Source of the DNA: JBBRHQ01 sp963815645
GTDB taxonomy: Bacteria; Actinomycetota; Thermoleophilia; Solirubrobacterales; 70-9
Length of the DNA: 64,000 bases
NCBI GenBank assembly: GCA_963815645.1
Contig: CAWFHL010000001.1
Location: 930,001-994,000, forward strand
Reading direction: 5' to 3'
The notes beneath the pieces were generated by a model that did not search any database, had not been told where the DNA came from, and saw only the letters and a program-made list of their open reading frames with translations. Both the position numbers and the translations under genes were made by a program. Each line of letters begins with the position of its first letter. Position 1 is the stretch's first letter. Positions 1 through 9,239 of the stretch are shown here, piece after piece.

Positions 1-90
1 AGCAGACGATCGCCGGTGCCAGCAAGCACTACGTGCCGGAGGTGGCATTCAGTGGGCGCCCAAGCGGCCCCCGGAGCGGCAGCCGGCTGA
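1..90 (+). CDS. 3' tail of an upstream gene, probably nuoF (partial)
   Basis: The window opens inside a gene that precedes nuoG, so nuoF is expected here. Frame 1 closes with TGA at 88-90, which shares one base with the nuoG ATG (TGATG), a normal operon junction. The third frame, which is the nuoG frame, has more G/C third positions and no stop before nuoG, so the true frame is not settled. No NuoF motif is visible in these 29 codons. Confidence 0.3.
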   Translation, partial: SRRSPVPASTTCRRWHSVGAQAAPGAAAG

Positions 91-2558
91 TGCCCGAGCG
101 CAAGATCACTCTGGTGATCGACGGGCGGGAGATCGAGGCGATCGAGGGCGAGATGCTGGTCGACGCGGCCAAGCAGGGCGACGTCGAGATCCCTGTCTTC
201 TGCTACGAGCCGAAGCTCGGCGCCCCGGTCGGCGCCTGCCGGATGTGCATGGTCGAGATCGAGGGGATGCCGAAGCTGCAGACCGCCTGCTCGACGCCGG
301 TCCGCGACGGGATGGTCGTCTATACCCGCAACGAGCAGGTCAAGGGAGCCCAGAACGCGGTGGTCGAGTTCCTGCTCGTCAATCACCCTCTCGACTGCCC
401 GGTCTGCGACAAGGGAGGCGAGTGCCCGCTCCAGGACATCTCGATGGGATGGGGCCACGGGCGCAGCCGCTTCACCGAGGCCAAGCGCCACTTCGAGAAG
501 CCGATTCCGCTCTCGCCACTGATCGGGATCGACCGCGAGCGCTGCATCCTCTGCTACCGCTGCGTGCGCTTCAGCCAGGAGGTCTCCGAGGACTCGCAGC
601 TGCAGTTGCTCGAGCGCGGCGACAAGTCCTACGTCGGAACCTTCGACGAGCGCCCCTACATCGACCCCTTCCACGGCAACATCACCGAGCTCTGCCCCGT
701 GGGGGCGCTCACTTCCTACACCTATCGCTTCCGCGCCCGCCCTTGGGACATCGAGCAGGCCGGCTCGGTATGCACCCTGTGCCCGAGCCAATGCAACGTC
801 AGCTTCACCGTCCGCGACGAGGCCGTGAAGCGGGTGCTGGCCCGCGACAACCCCGACGTTGACGACGGCTGGCTCTGCGACAAGGGCCGTTACGGCTTCG
901 AGATGCTCGAGGGCGAGGCCCGGGTGCGGGGGCCGATCGTGCGCGTCGGGGGCAATCCCGGCGAGGCCGGCTGGCCGGAGGCGATCGAGCGGGCGGCGAG
1001 CGGGTTGCGGTCTGCCGGCACGAGGACGGCCGCGATCGTCGGCGATGCCTCCAACGAAGAGGCCAACCTGGTGCAGCGGATGCTGCGCCAGGCCCTCGGC
1101 TCAGCCCACGTCGACTCGCGCCCGGCCGGCGGGCCGCAGCGGGAGGAGCTGATCAAGCTCGCCGACCCGGCGATCTCGGCAAGGGTCGCGAACATCGACA
1201 GCGCCGGTGCGGTCCTGGTGATCGGCACCGACCCGTTGCACTCCTCGCCGATACTCGACCTGCGGATCCGCAAAGCGGTCCGCCGCAGCGGGACGAAGCT
1301 GGCGCTCGCCACCGACCGGCCCACGGCGCTGGACGGCGGCGCCGCAGCCCTCGCCCGCTACGCACCCGGAGCCGCCGCCGGCTTCCTCGCCGAGCTCTGC
1401 GCCGCGCTCGCCGAGCAGGGCGAGGGAGACAGCCCCGCCGCCGAGGTCGCGGCGACGCTCGCCGGGTCCGAAGACGTGATCATCGTCTGGGGCGAGCGGA
1501 TCGGGCGCGGCGACTCCGGCAAGGCCGCGATCGAAGGACTGCTCGGCCTCGCCGAGGGGCTGGGGATGAGCGGCAAAGAGGGGTCGGGGCTGCTCGAGGT
1601 GCCCGATCTGACCAATGCCCGCGGCCTGCGCGAGGTCGGCTGCCTGCCGGACGCCGGGCCGGGACTGGCCTCGGCCGAGGCCGGGAAGGGGACGGCGGAA
1701 ATCCGCGCCGCTCTGGAGGCTGGAGACCTTTCGGCCGTGATCCTCTTCGGGGTCAACCCCCTGCGCGACTTCGCCGATAGCGCGGGCTGGAAGCGGGCGC
1801 TATCGGCCACCGACCAGGTGATTGCCTTCTCGATGCTCGAGAACGAGACCACGGCTCAGGCGGACGTCGTCTTCCCGCTCGAGAGCCACGCCGAGAAAGA
1901 CGGCACGGTGACCCATCCCGACGGCCGCCTGCAACGGGTTCGGCCGAGCGCCTCGCGGCCGGGGGACGTGCGGCCCGGGTGGCAGGTGCTGGCCGAGCTG
2001 TCAGCCGCTCTTGGGCACGAGACGGGGATCGAGTCGGCGCCTGACGCGCTCGCGGCTCTTGCAGAGGCGGTGCCGTTCTATGCGGGGATCACGGATGCCG
2101 AGATCGGAGGTCGGGGGGTTCGGTGGCAAGACAGGGCGGGGTCCGCCGAGGGGCTACCCCGGGGTGCACCTCCGCGCGAGGTGCCGGATCTTGGCTCCAT
2201 GCGCCAGGCGCGCTCCGGGCAAAATTCCCCGAAGCAGCCCCGCGACGGCCTACTCCGGCTCGGCACGTATCGCGATCTTTGGGCCGGGCCCGTGACCGAG
2301 CTAAACCCCGCTCTGCGATTCCTCAAGCCGGGTCAGACGGTCGAAGTTTCATCCGGAGATGCGGAGCGCCTGGGTTTGGCCCGAGGGGATCAGGTGCTTG
2401 TGGGGAGCAATGGCACCACCGTCGCTGCCCGGGTGGCGGTTCGGGAGCGGATGGTCGATGGGGCCTGTTTCCTGATCGAAGGGACCGCGGAGGGGAATGC
2501 GAACGCCTTGCTGAACGGGGGCGGCGAGGCGGTCTCGATCGAGAAGGTGGGCGGATGA
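90..2558 (+). CDS. nuoG: NADH-quinone oxidoreductase subunit G (complex I)
   Basis: Iron-sulfur electron-transfer subunit of the peripheral arm of complex I, 822 aa from the ATG at 90. That start is preferred over an upstream in-frame one because it overlaps the preceding stop. The N-terminus carries the [2Fe-2S] ligands C38, C50, C53, C67, then the H99-C103-C106-C112 cluster motif (HPLDCPVC) and the 4Fe-4S motif CILCYRC at 152-158. A further CTLCPSQC with a downstream WLCDKGRYG looks like the extra N7-type cluster known from E. coli and Thermus NuoG. The rest is a molybdopterin-oxidoreductase-like fold with no expected cofactor. A proline/arginine-rich linker near residues 680-720 is unusual in composition. 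The stop overlaps nuoH by 4 bp (ATGA). Confidence 0.96.
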   Translation: MPERKITLVIDGREIEAIEGEMLVDAAKQGDVEIPVFCYEPKLGAPVGACRMCMVEIEGMPKLQTACSTPVRDGMVVYTRNEQVKGAQNAVVEFLLVNHPLDCPVCDKGGECPLQDISMGWGHGRSRFTEAKRHFEKPIPLSPLIGIDRERCILCYRCVRFSQEVSEDSQLQLLERGDKSYVGTFDERPYIDPFHGNITELCPVGALTSYTYRFRARPWDIEQAGSVCTLCPSQCNVSFTVRDEAVKRVLARDNPDVDDGWLCDKGRYGFEMLEGEARVRGPIVRVGGNPGEAGWPEAIERAASGLRSAGTRTAAIVGDASNEEANLVQRMLRQALGSAHVDSRPAGGPQREELIKLADPAISARVANIDSAGAVLVIGTDPLHSSPILDLRIRKAVRRSGTKLALATDRPTALDGGAAALARYAPGAAAGFLAELCAALAEQGEGDSPAAEVAATLAGSEDVIIVWGERIGRGDSGKAAIEGLLGLAEGLGMSGKEGSGLLEVPDLTNARGLREVGCLPDAGPGLASAEAGKGTAEIRAALEAGDLSAVILFGVNPLRDFADSAGWKRALSATDQVIAFSMLENETTAQADVVFPLESHAEKDGTVTHPDGRLQRVRPSASRPGDVRPGWQVLAELSAALGHETGIESAPDALAALAEAVPFYAGITDAEIGGRGVRWQDRAGSAEGLPRGAPPREVPDLGSMRQARSGQNSPKQPRDGLLRLGTYRDLWAGPVTELNPALRFLKPGQTVEVSSGDAERLGLARGDQVLVGSNGTTVAARVAVRERMVDGACFLIEGTAEGNANALLNGGGEAVSIEKVGG

Positions 2559-3556
2559 GCCTGCCGCTGGCCGATACCGGGGTCGCGGAGGCGACCTGGA
2601 TCCTGATCGTCAAGTCGATCGTGATCTTCGCGGTGATCTTCGCCATCCTTCCGATTCTCACCGTGGTCGAGCGCAAGCTGATCGGCCGCTTCCAGCACCG
2701 CTACGGCCCCAACCGGGTCGGTCCCTACGGGCTCTTCCAGCCCCTTGCCGACGTCGGCAAGCTGCTCTCCAAGCAGGCCTTCCGCCCCGAGGGCGCCATC
2801 CCGGTGCTGTTCGTGCTCGGTCCGCTGCTCCCGGTGCTGTCGGGGATCCTGGCCCTGGCGATCCTCCCATTCGGCGATGTCCAGGGGAGCGTCGGCTTCT
2901 ACGGAATCGACGTCTCGATCGGGATCCTCTACTTCTTCGCTGTCGGCTCGATCGCCTTCTACGGGATGCTGCTCGGCGGCTGGGCCTCGGGCTCGAAATA
3001 CAGCTTCCTCGGGGCGATGCGCTCGGCGGCGCAGCTGATCTCCTACGAGGTGGCGATGGGATTGTCGCTGCTCGGGGTGGTCATGATGGCCGGCTCGCTC
3101 TCACTGGTCGACATCGTCAAGTCCCAGAACCAGATCTGGTTCATCGCGCCGCAGCTGGTCGGCTTTCTGATCTTCATGGTCGCCGGCTTCGCCGAGACGA
3201 ACCGCGCCCCGTTCGACCTCCCCGAGGCGGACGCCGAGCTTGTCCAGGGGTTCATGACCGAGTACGGCGGGATGCGCTTCGGCTCCTTCCTGCTGGTCGA
3301 GTACCTGGAGATCATGGTCGTCTCCGGGATCGCCGCGGCGATGTTCCTCGGCGGCTGGATGGGCCCGGGGCCGTCCTGGCTGGACCCGATCTGGATGCTC
3401 GCCAAGATGCTCGCCCTGGTCTTCATCTTCATCTGGATCCGGGCGACCCTGCCCCGCCTGAGATACGACCAGCTGATGCGGCTCGGCTGGAAGGTGCTGC
3501 TCCCCCTGGCGACCCTCAACGTCCTGGTAACCGCGGTGCTGGTGGTTGTGACGTGA
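2555..3556 (+). CDS. nuoH: NADH-quinone oxidoreductase subunit H
   Basis: Membrane subunit that joins the peripheral arm to the proton-pumping arm and forms part of the quinone site; 333 aa, the usual length. Family signatures are GPNRVGPYGLFQPLAD near residue 50 and ETNRAPFDLPEADAELV near residue 215, the latter containing acidic residues conserved around the quinone channel. About eight hydrophobic helices are visible. The ATG at 2555 sits inside the nuoG stop (ATGA). The open frame extends several hundred bases upstream but that part is antisense-like composition inside nuoG and is excluded. Confidence 0.97.
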   Translation: MSLPLADTGVAEATWILIVKSIVIFAVIFAILPILTVVERKLIGRFQHRYGPNRVGPYGLFQPLADVGKLLSKQAFRPEGAIPVLFVLGPLLPVLSGILALAILPFGDVQGSVGFYGIDVSIGILYFFAVGSIAFYGMLLGGWASGSKYSFLGAMRSAAQLISYEVAMGLSLLGVVMMAGSLSLVDIVKSQNQIWFIAPQLVGFLIFMVAGFAETNRAPFDLPEADAELVQGFMTEYGGMRFGSFLLVEYLEIMVVSGIAAAMFLGGWMGPGPSWLDPIWMLAKMLALVFIFIWIRATLPRLRYDQLMRLGWKVLLPLATLNVLVTAVLVVVT

Positions 3557-4098
3557 GCGAACGCTTCCCCTACCTCGCCGACGAGAGCGTGATCGAGGTC
3601 CAGCGCGGCCCCGACCCGGGCGGACCGGGGGGCGCCTACAGAGCCTTCGGAGAGACCCTGAGGGGGCTGAAGACGACGATGGCGCGGCTGATCGAGGGCC
3701 CGCTTACGATCCAGTACCCAGAGGAGAAGACCCCGGTCTACCCCCGGTTTCGCGGCCGCCACAAGCTGCACCGCTTCGAGGACACCGGCCTGGAGAAGTG
3801 CGTCGGCTGCTCGCTCTGCGCCGCCGCCTGCCCCGCCGACTGCATTCGGGTCGTCGCCGCCGAGAATGATCCGGCCGACCGGGTCTCCGCGGGAGAGCGC
3901 TACGCCTCCGTCTACGAGATCAACCTCTCGCGCTGCATCTTCTGCGGCTACTGCGAGATCGCCTGCCCCTTCGACGCGATCACCATGGGCCACGACTACG
4001 AGATGTCCGACTACGACCGAAACGATCTGATCTTCACCAAGGAGATGCTGCTGGCCGAGCCGATCGAGCGCACCCCGCTGCGCAAGGAGGGCGAGTAG
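3553..4098 (+). CDS. nuoI: NADH-quinone oxidoreductase subunit I
   Basis: Carries the two 4Fe-4S clusters (N6a, N6b) that pass electrons towards N2. Both ligand sets are complete: CVGCSLCAAACPADC and CIFCGYCEIACPFDA. The protein has 181 aa with a GTG start overlapping the nuoH stop by 4 bp (GTGA). The short N-terminal extension before the first cluster is normal for actinobacterial NuoI. It is followed, unusually, by a SnoaL-like gene rather than directly by nuoJ. Confidence 0.97.
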   Translation: MSERFPYLADESVIEVQRGPDPGGPGGAYRAFGETLRGLKTTMARLIEGPLTIQYPEEKTPVYPRFRGRHKLHRFEDTGLEKCVGCSLCAAACPADCIRVVAAENDPADRVSAGERYASVYEINLSRCIFCGYCEIACPFDAITMGHDYEMSDYDRNDLIFTKEMLLAEPIERTPLRKEGE

Positions 4099-4107
4099 CT
4101 TGGGCGG

Positions 4108-4515
4108 GTGGCGGAAGACCTCCTCAGCAGCTTCCGCGCCGGGTACGAGCAATCCTCGGCGGCCTTCAACGAAGGGGACATCGACAGGGCGCTCTCGGGG
4201 ATGCCGGAGGAACTCGAGTGGCACGCTGTCAACGAAGACCCGGAGCAGTCAGTGCTGCGGGGCCCGGCGGAGATCAAGGGCTTCTTTCAGGGCTTTCGCA
4301 ACGTCTTTGACGAGTGGCGAGTCGAACCGATCGAGTTCGAACAGCTTTCGGACGCCTCGATCCTGGTCCACCACGTTATCCGCGGAACCAGCCGCGGCGC
4401 CGGGGTGCCGGTCGAGGTCGAGACCTGGGAGGTCTGGGACTTCGAGGAGATGCGACCGGTCAGGGTTCGCCAGTTCCTGTCGCGTGAGGAGGCATCGCCC
4501 ACCGGCGACCCATGA
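4108..4515 (+). CDS. SnoaL-like (NTF2-fold) protein inside the nuo operon
   Basis: A 135-aa protein of the SnoaL/ketosteroid-isomerase-like fold. It resembles the three paralogs at 11.8-13.1 kb: an N-terminal helix followed by FNEGDIDRALS, a central AEIKGFFQGFRNVF, and a C-terminal strand ending RVRQFLSREEA, comparable to their RAKAFLSWQEALEA. The GTG at 4108 lies 9 bp after the nuoI stop and the stop lies 24 bp before nuoJ, so it is almost certainly cotranscribed with complex I genes. Function is unknown; members of this fold are enzymes or small-ligand binders, and no catalytic residue can be assigned here. A nuo-specific role is inference from position only. Confidence 0.85.
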   Translation: MAEDLLSSFRAGYEQSSAAFNEGDIDRALSGMPEELEWHAVNEDPEQSVLRGPAEIKGFFQGFRNVFDEWRVEPIEFEQLSDASILVHHVIRGTSRGAGVPVEVETWEVWDFEEMRPVRVRQFLSREEASPTGDP

Positions 4516-4539
4516 GCCCAGCCGGAGGTCGCCAGCCTG

Positions 4540-5244
4540 ATGGAGGAGGTCGTCTTCTTCGGGGCGGCGACCGGCGCACTGGGCGGCGCGATAGCGGTGG
4601 TCGGGCTCCGCAACCCCTTCTACAGCGTGCTGGCGCTGATCGTCCACCTGATCTCCCTCGCCGTGCTCTTCCTGCTCCTGCACTCCGAGTTCGTCGCCGC
4701 CGCCCAGGTGGTCGTCTACGCCGGCGCGGTGATGGTCCTTTACGTCTTCGTCGCCGCCTACGTCGGTGGCATCGAGGAGCCGGCCTGGGAGCCGATCCCG
4801 GGCCAGCGCCTGCTCGCCCCGCTGCTGGGCGCGGCGCTCTTCGCCGAGCTATCGATCGCCGTGCTCGGCTCCTCGCTGAAGGCCCTCGGCACCGACGGCC
4901 CCCACGTCGCCGACGGGTTCGGCGCCCCCTCCCGGATAGGCACCCTGATGCTGGAGCGCTACCTGATCCCCTTCGAAGCAGCATCGATGCTGCTCCTGAT
5001 CGCAGCCGTCGGAGCCGTGGTTCTGGCGGCGCGCCGAGGCTCTTCGGACGGCGGCGGGGCGGGGGACGACGGGGCACTCCCCGGCGGGCGCGACGCCGCG
5101 GCCGGCGGAACCAGCGGTCCCCAGGACGCTCTTCGCGGCGCGCTGAGTGCCCGGCGGGGAGACCCCGACGGCCCCCACCCCGAGACCACTGAACAGAGTT
5201 CCGGGGCCACCAGGCCGGGCGCAGCCGGAGGGGCCACAGCATGA
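4540..5244 (+). CDS. nuoJ: NADH-quinone oxidoreductase subunit J
   Basis: Small membrane subunit of the proton-pumping arm. The first 165 residues have five hydrophobic helices, including the conserved YAGAVMVLYVFV segment that forms the pi-bulge helix in family members. The C-terminal 70 or so residues are a Gly/Asp/Pro-rich hydrophilic tail after VVLAARRGSSDGG, which makes the protein (234 aa) longer than many NuoJ. ATG at 4540 is the first start compatible with the membrane segment. A 151-bp GC-rich spacer separates it from nuoK, the only gap of that size in this operon. Confidence 0.94.
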   Translation: MEEVVFFGAATGALGGAIAVVGLRNPFYSVLALIVHLISLAVLFLLLHSEFVAAAQVVVYAGAVMVLYVFVAAYVGGIEEPAWEPIPGQRLLAPLLGAALFAELSIAVLGSSLKALGTDGPHVADGFGAPSRIGTLMLERYLIPFEAASMLLLIAAVGAVVLAARRGSSDGGGAGDDGALPGGRDAAAGGTSGPQDALRGALSARRGDPDGPHPETTEQSSGATRPGAAGGATA

Positions 5245-5395
5245 TGCTCCGCCAGCGGACAGCGTCGTCCTGCCAGCGGCCAAGCCGCCCCCGGACGCGG
5301 AGCAGAGGAGGCGGCGCAGTTGTTCTTCGCGGCGTCGCGTCCGGGGTGGTTCCCCCGGCGCCGCCCCATCCAACTCCTCCAGAAGGACCGCTCGA

Positions 5396-5695
5396 GTGAG
5401 CGTCGAGTGGTACGTAGTCCTCTCGGCGCTCCTGTTCGCGATCGGCGCCGGAGGAGTGCTGATCCGGCGGAGCCCTGTGGTGATCCTTCTGTGTCTGGAG
5501 CTGATGCTGAATGCGGGAAATCTGGCGCTGGTGGCGTTCAGCCGGATGACCGGCAACGAGTCGGGGCAGGTGTTCGCCCTGATCGTCATGGTCGTCGCAG
5601 CCTGCGAGGTCGTCGTCGGCCTTGGGCTGATCGTTGCCATCTTCCGCCGCCGCCTTCCGCTCAATGTCGATGAGCTGAGGGGGCTGAAGGGGTGA
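5396..5695 (+). CDS. nuoK: NADH-quinone oxidoreductase subunit K
   Basis: Antiporter-like membrane subunit, 99 aa from the GTG at 5396, the normal NuoK length. Three helices carry the conserved acidic residues: LCLELMLNAGNL in the second and CEVVVGLGL in the third. The open frame extends about 250 bp further upstream, but that part is Pro/Arg/Ser-rich low complexity overlapping nuoJ and is unlike any NuoK, so the internal GTG is chosen. The stop overlaps nuoL by 4 bp (GTGA). Confidence 0.95.
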   Translation: MSVEWYVVLSALLFAIGAGGVLIRRSPVVILLCLELMLNAGNLALVAFSRMTGNESGQVFALIVMVVAACEVVVGLGLIVAIFRRRLPLNVDELRGLKG

Positions 5696-7701
5696 GCGTC
5701 ACCACCTGGGCCTGGCTGGTGCTCGCTTTCCCGCTCGCCGGCACGATCGTCACCGCGCTCGGCTTCAGGGCCTTCCCCGCACGGGCCGCCGGGGTGATCG
5801 GCACCGCCTCGATCGCGCTCGCCTTCGCCTGCGCCGTGGGGGCGCTTCTGACCATGCTCGGCGACCCCGCCGACTCGCGCAGCTTCACCTCGACCGCCTG
5901 GGACTACGCGAACGCTGCCGGGCTCAACATCAAACTCGGGATCCTGGTCGACCCGCTGTCGATGTTCATGGTCCTCGTGGTCACCGGGGTCTCGAGCCTC
6001 ATCCACCTCTACTCGTTCGGCTACATGCAGTCCGACCGCGGCTACCACCGCTTCTTCAGCTATCTCAACTTCTTCGTCTTCTCGATGCTGCTGCTGGTCC
6101 TCGCCGGCAACTTCGTCCTGCTGATCGTCGGATGGGCCTTCGTCGGCTTCGCCTCCTACGCGCTGATCAGCTTCTGGTACCGGCGGACCACGGCGACCAA
6201 GGCCGGGATGAAGGCGTTCGTGATCAACGTGGTCGGCGACATCGGCCTCACCCTGGCGGCCTTCCTGATCTTCCGCGAGATCGGCTCCTTCGACTACGGC
6301 ACGGTCTTCGCCAAGGCACCGGACGTCTTCAGCACAAACGAGTGGACCGTGGTGGCAATCTGCCTGCTGTTGCTGCTCGGCGCCTTTGCCAAGTCGGCCC
6401 AGCTGCCGCTCCATACCTGGCTCCCGGACGCGATGGAGGGCCCGACCCCGGTCTCTTCCCTGATCCACGCCGCGACCATGGTCACCGCGGGCGTCTACCT
6501 GATCGCCCGCACCCACGTCCTCTTCGGCCTCGCCCCGACCGCCGCCGACATCTCTGCCTTCATCGGTCTGGCGACGCTGCTGATCGCGGGGACCATCGCC
6601 CTGGTGATGACCGACCTGAAGAGGGCGATCGCCTACTCGACGATGAGCCAGATCGGCTACATGGTCGTCGGCGTCTCGATCGGCGCCTTCAGCGCCGGGA
6701 TGTTCCACCTGATGACCCACGCCTTCTTCAAGGCGCTGCTGTTCATGGCGGCGGGCTCGATCATCGCCGGGATGGCGAACCGTCAGAGCATCGACGAGAT
6801 GAGCGGCTTCGGCAAGGCGATGCGGGCGACCTCGATCCTCTTCGTAATCGGCGGCCTCGCCCTCGCCGCCTTCCCGCTGACCTCGGGCTTCTTCTCGAAG
6901 GACGAGATCCTCGGCTACGCCTGGGCCCGCGGCGGGTTCTACGAGATCTTCACGATCGGCGGCTACATCGGCGCCCTGCTCACCGCGGTCTACACCTTCC
7001 GCCTCGTCTTCCGAGTTCTTCCGGGAGAGCCCTGCAAGGAGGCGCAGGAGCTGATCGACACCGGCCACGTCTACCACGCCGAGCCGGCCAACCCGGCGAC
7101 CGGGGAGCTCGAGGACACCGAGGTCGGCTTCCCCGGCGAGACCCACCACATCGCCGAGCAGTCGCGCTCCATGCTGGTTGCGATGAGCGTGCTCGGCTTC
7201 CTCGCCATGGTCGGCGGGCTGGTGCAGATCCCCGGAGTCGACGATGTGATCACCAAGTTCCTCGACCCGGTCTTCGCCGATTCGTCGCTCGCCGCGATCC
7301 ACCCGAGCGTTCTCGCCGACTGGGAGGGCCTCGGTGTCGGCGGGGCGATCTCGATCCTCGGCATCTACATCGCGCACTGGCTCTACATCGCCCATCCCGA
7401 GACCCCGGCGATCCTGCGCCAGAGGCTGACGCCGATCTATGAGCTCTGCGTCAACAAGTGGTACTTCGACGAGGCGATCGACATCCTCGTCGTCCGCCCC
7501 GCCCTGGCGGTAGGCCGCTTCGCCAGCAGCACCTTCGAGCGGATCGTGGTCGACGGCCTGGTCAGCGGCGCCACCGACGTGGTCCGCGGAGCCGGCGGGA
7601 TCGTCCGTGGGGCCCAGTCGGGCTTCGTGCGCAGCTATGCGCTGCTGCTGATCGGCGGCTTCGCCGGGCTCGGCCTCTACTTCCTGATCGTGAGCAGCTG
7701 A
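5692..7701 (+). CDS. nuoL: NADH-quinone oxidoreductase subunit L
   Basis: Distal antiporter-like proton pump subunit, 669 aa. It shows the Mrp/Nuo antiporter signatures LHTWLPDAMEGPTPVS, HAATMVTAGVYL and LKRAIAYSTMSQIGYM, with the conserved lysine and histidine of the central channel. A long C-terminal region after residue 450 corresponds to the lateral helix and last transmembrane helix that distinguish NuoL from NuoM/N. GTG start inside the nuoK stop; the TGA overlaps the nuoM ATG by one base (TGATG). Confidence 0.97.
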   Translation: MSVTTWAWLVLAFPLAGTIVTALGFRAFPARAAGVIGTASIALAFACAVGALLTMLGDPADSRSFTSTAWDYANAAGLNIKLGILVDPLSMFMVLVVTGVSSLIHLYSFGYMQSDRGYHRFFSYLNFFVFSMLLLVLAGNFVLLIVGWAFVGFASYALISFWYRRTTATKAGMKAFVINVVGDIGLTLAAFLIFREIGSFDYGTVFAKAPDVFSTNEWTVVAICLLLLLGAFAKSAQLPLHTWLPDAMEGPTPVSSLIHAATMVTAGVYLIARTHVLFGLAPTAADISAFIGLATLLIAGTIALVMTDLKRAIAYSTMSQIGYMVVGVSIGAFSAGMFHLMTHAFFKALLFMAAGSIIAGMANRQSIDEMSGFGKAMRATSILFVIGGLALAAFPLTSGFFSKDEILGYAWARGGFYEIFTIGGYIGALLTAVYTFRLVFRVLPGEPCKEAQELIDTGHVYHAEPANPATGELEDTEVGFPGETHHIAEQSRSMLVAMSVLGFLAMVGGLVQIPGVDDVITKFLDPVFADSSLAAIHPSVLADWEGLGVGGAISILGIYIAHWLYIAHPETPAILRQRLTPIYELCVNKWYFDEAIDILVVRPALAVGRFASSTFERIVVDGLVSGATDVVRGAGGIVRGAQSGFVRSYALLLIGGFAGLGLYFLIVSS

Positions 7702-9239
7702 TGTTGAGCTTCCTGCTCTGGGCACCGGTGGCCTTCGGGGTGGTGGGCCTGTTCATGCCGAAGCGGGCAGTCGGCTGGTGGGCCCTGCTCGGCAACCTGG
7801 TCGCGGTCGGGATATCGATAGGGCTGCTCGCCGACTTCGACTCCGGCGCGGCCGGCCTTCAGCATGCGGTCGACGTCGCCTGGATCTCGGGCCTCGGGGT
7901 CGACTACAGCCTCGGCATCGACGGCCTCAACCTCTTCCTGGTGCTGATGACGACCGTGGTCTTCGCCGGCGCCATCGCCTTCGCCGCCCTGCGCGAGCAG
8001 GAGCGCCCGCAGCTCTTCTTCTTCCTCCTGGCGGTCGCCGAGACGGCGATCCTCGGCGCCTTCCTCTCCCAGGACCTGCTGCTCTTCGTCCTCTTCTTCG
8101 ACCTGATGTTGGTCCCCTTCTACTTCCTGTTCGGCGCCTGGGGATCGGATCGGGAGGGCGGGCCCAGCGCCTGGTCGGCGACCCTGAAGATGATCGTCTA
8201 CACCCTGGTCGGCTCGCTGCTGATGCTGGTCGCCGCGATCGCCACGGCGATCATCTCCGCCGACGGCGGCCACATCACGTTCTCGATCGCCGACCTCCAG
8301 CACCATCCGCTCAGCGACGGAAGCCAGCGTTGGATCTTCTGGTTCTTCGCAGCCGCCTTCCTGATCAAGATGCCCGCCTTCCTCGTCCACGGCTGGATGC
8401 CCGACGCCTATCGGGCAGCGCCTCTGCCGGTGCTGATCGTCTTCGCCGCCGTCCTCTCCAAGGTCGCCGCCTACGGGTTCCTGAAGATCGTCCTGCCGCT
8501 GTTCCCGGCGGCGACTGTCCAGTTCCAGGAGGTGGTCCTGGTGATCGCGGTCGCCTCGATCCTCTACGGCTCGGTGATGGCCTTCACCCAGGACGATGTC
8601 CGCCTGGTCGCCGGCTTCTCCTCGGTCGCCCAACTCGGCTTCATCACGGTCGGGATCTTCGCCCTCCGCCCTGACGGGGCGGACGGCTCGATCCTGCAGA
8701 TGGTCAATCACGCGCTCGTCGTCGCGCCGCTGATCTTGATCATCGCCCTGCTCGCGGAGCGCACCGGCACCGAGGACCTGGGGCGGATGGGCGGTCTGGC
8801 TCGGAAGGCGCCGGTGCTGGCGGCGCTGTTCTTGATCGTCACCCTTGCGACCCTGGCGATGCCGGGGTCTGCCAACTTCATCGGCGAGTTCTACATCCTC
8901 AACGGGCTCTTCCAGGCGAAGATCGTCTACGCCTTCGTCGCGATCAGCGGCGTGGCCATGGCCGCCTACTACGCGCTGCGCCTCTACCAGCGCACCATGC
9001 ACAACCGCCTCCCCGAGGGTCACGCCTCGCGGGAGATCTCGCTGCGAGACGGCCTGGTGCTGGCCCCGCTGGTGCTCTGCATCCTCGGCCTGGCCCTCTA
9101 CCCGAACCTGATCGTCAGCCGAAGTGAGAACGCCACCGCCGCGACGGTCGCCGCGGCCACCGTCCCCAAGGGGGCGAACGCCGCCTCGGCCGAGGGCTCG
9201 AGTGGCTACGCGCCTCTGAGTGAGACGAGCCGGCAGTGA
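7701..9239 (+). CDS. nuoM: NADH-quinone oxidoreductase subunit M
   Basis: Antiporter-like proton pump subunit, 512 aa from the ATG at 7701. Recognisable segments are HGWMPDAYRAAPLPVLIVFA, followed by a lysine-containing helix (LSKVAAYGFLK), and FSSVAQLGFI. About fourteen helices are visible. The ligand segment reads AYRAAPLP where many bacterial NuoM have AHTEAPTA, a lineage variation. Open frame extends upstream inside nuoL but only the part from 7701 is NuoM-like. The stop overlaps nuoN by 4 bp. Confidence 0.96.
   Translation: MLSFLLWAPVAFGVVGLFMPKRAVGWWALLGNLVAVGISIGLLADFDSGAAGLQHAVDVAWISGLGVDYSLGIDGLNLFLVLMTTVVFAGAIAFAALREQERPQLFFFLLAVAETAILGAFLSQDLLLFVLFFDLMLVPFYFLFGAWGSDREGGPSAWSATLKMIVYTLVGSLLMLVAAIATAIISADGGHITFSIADLQHHPLSDGSQRWIFWFFAAAFLIKMPAFLVHGWMPDAYRAAPLPVLIVFAAVLSKVAAYGFLKIVLPLFPAATVQFQEVVLVIAVASILYGSVMAFTQDDVRLVAGFSSVAQLGFITVGIFALRPDGADGSILQMVNHALVVAPLILIIALLAERTGTEDLGRMGGLARKAPVLAALFLIVTLATLAMPGSANFIGEFYILNGLFQAKIVYAFVAISGVAMAAYYALRLYQRTMHNRLPEGHASREISLRDGLVLAPLVLCILGLALYPNLIVSRSENATAATVAAATVPKGANAASAEGSSGYAPLSETSRQ

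Noticed and set aside
4849..7725. A very long minus-strand open frame opposite nuoJ, nuoK and nuoL
   Set aside because: Its product is an Asp/Gly/Arg/His-rich pattern typical of the antisense of high-GC genes, with no motif, and the plus strand encodes recognisable NuoJKL.
7677..9023. Long minus-strand frame opposite nuoM
   Set aside because: Antisense shadow of nuoM; charged low-complexity product and no start context.
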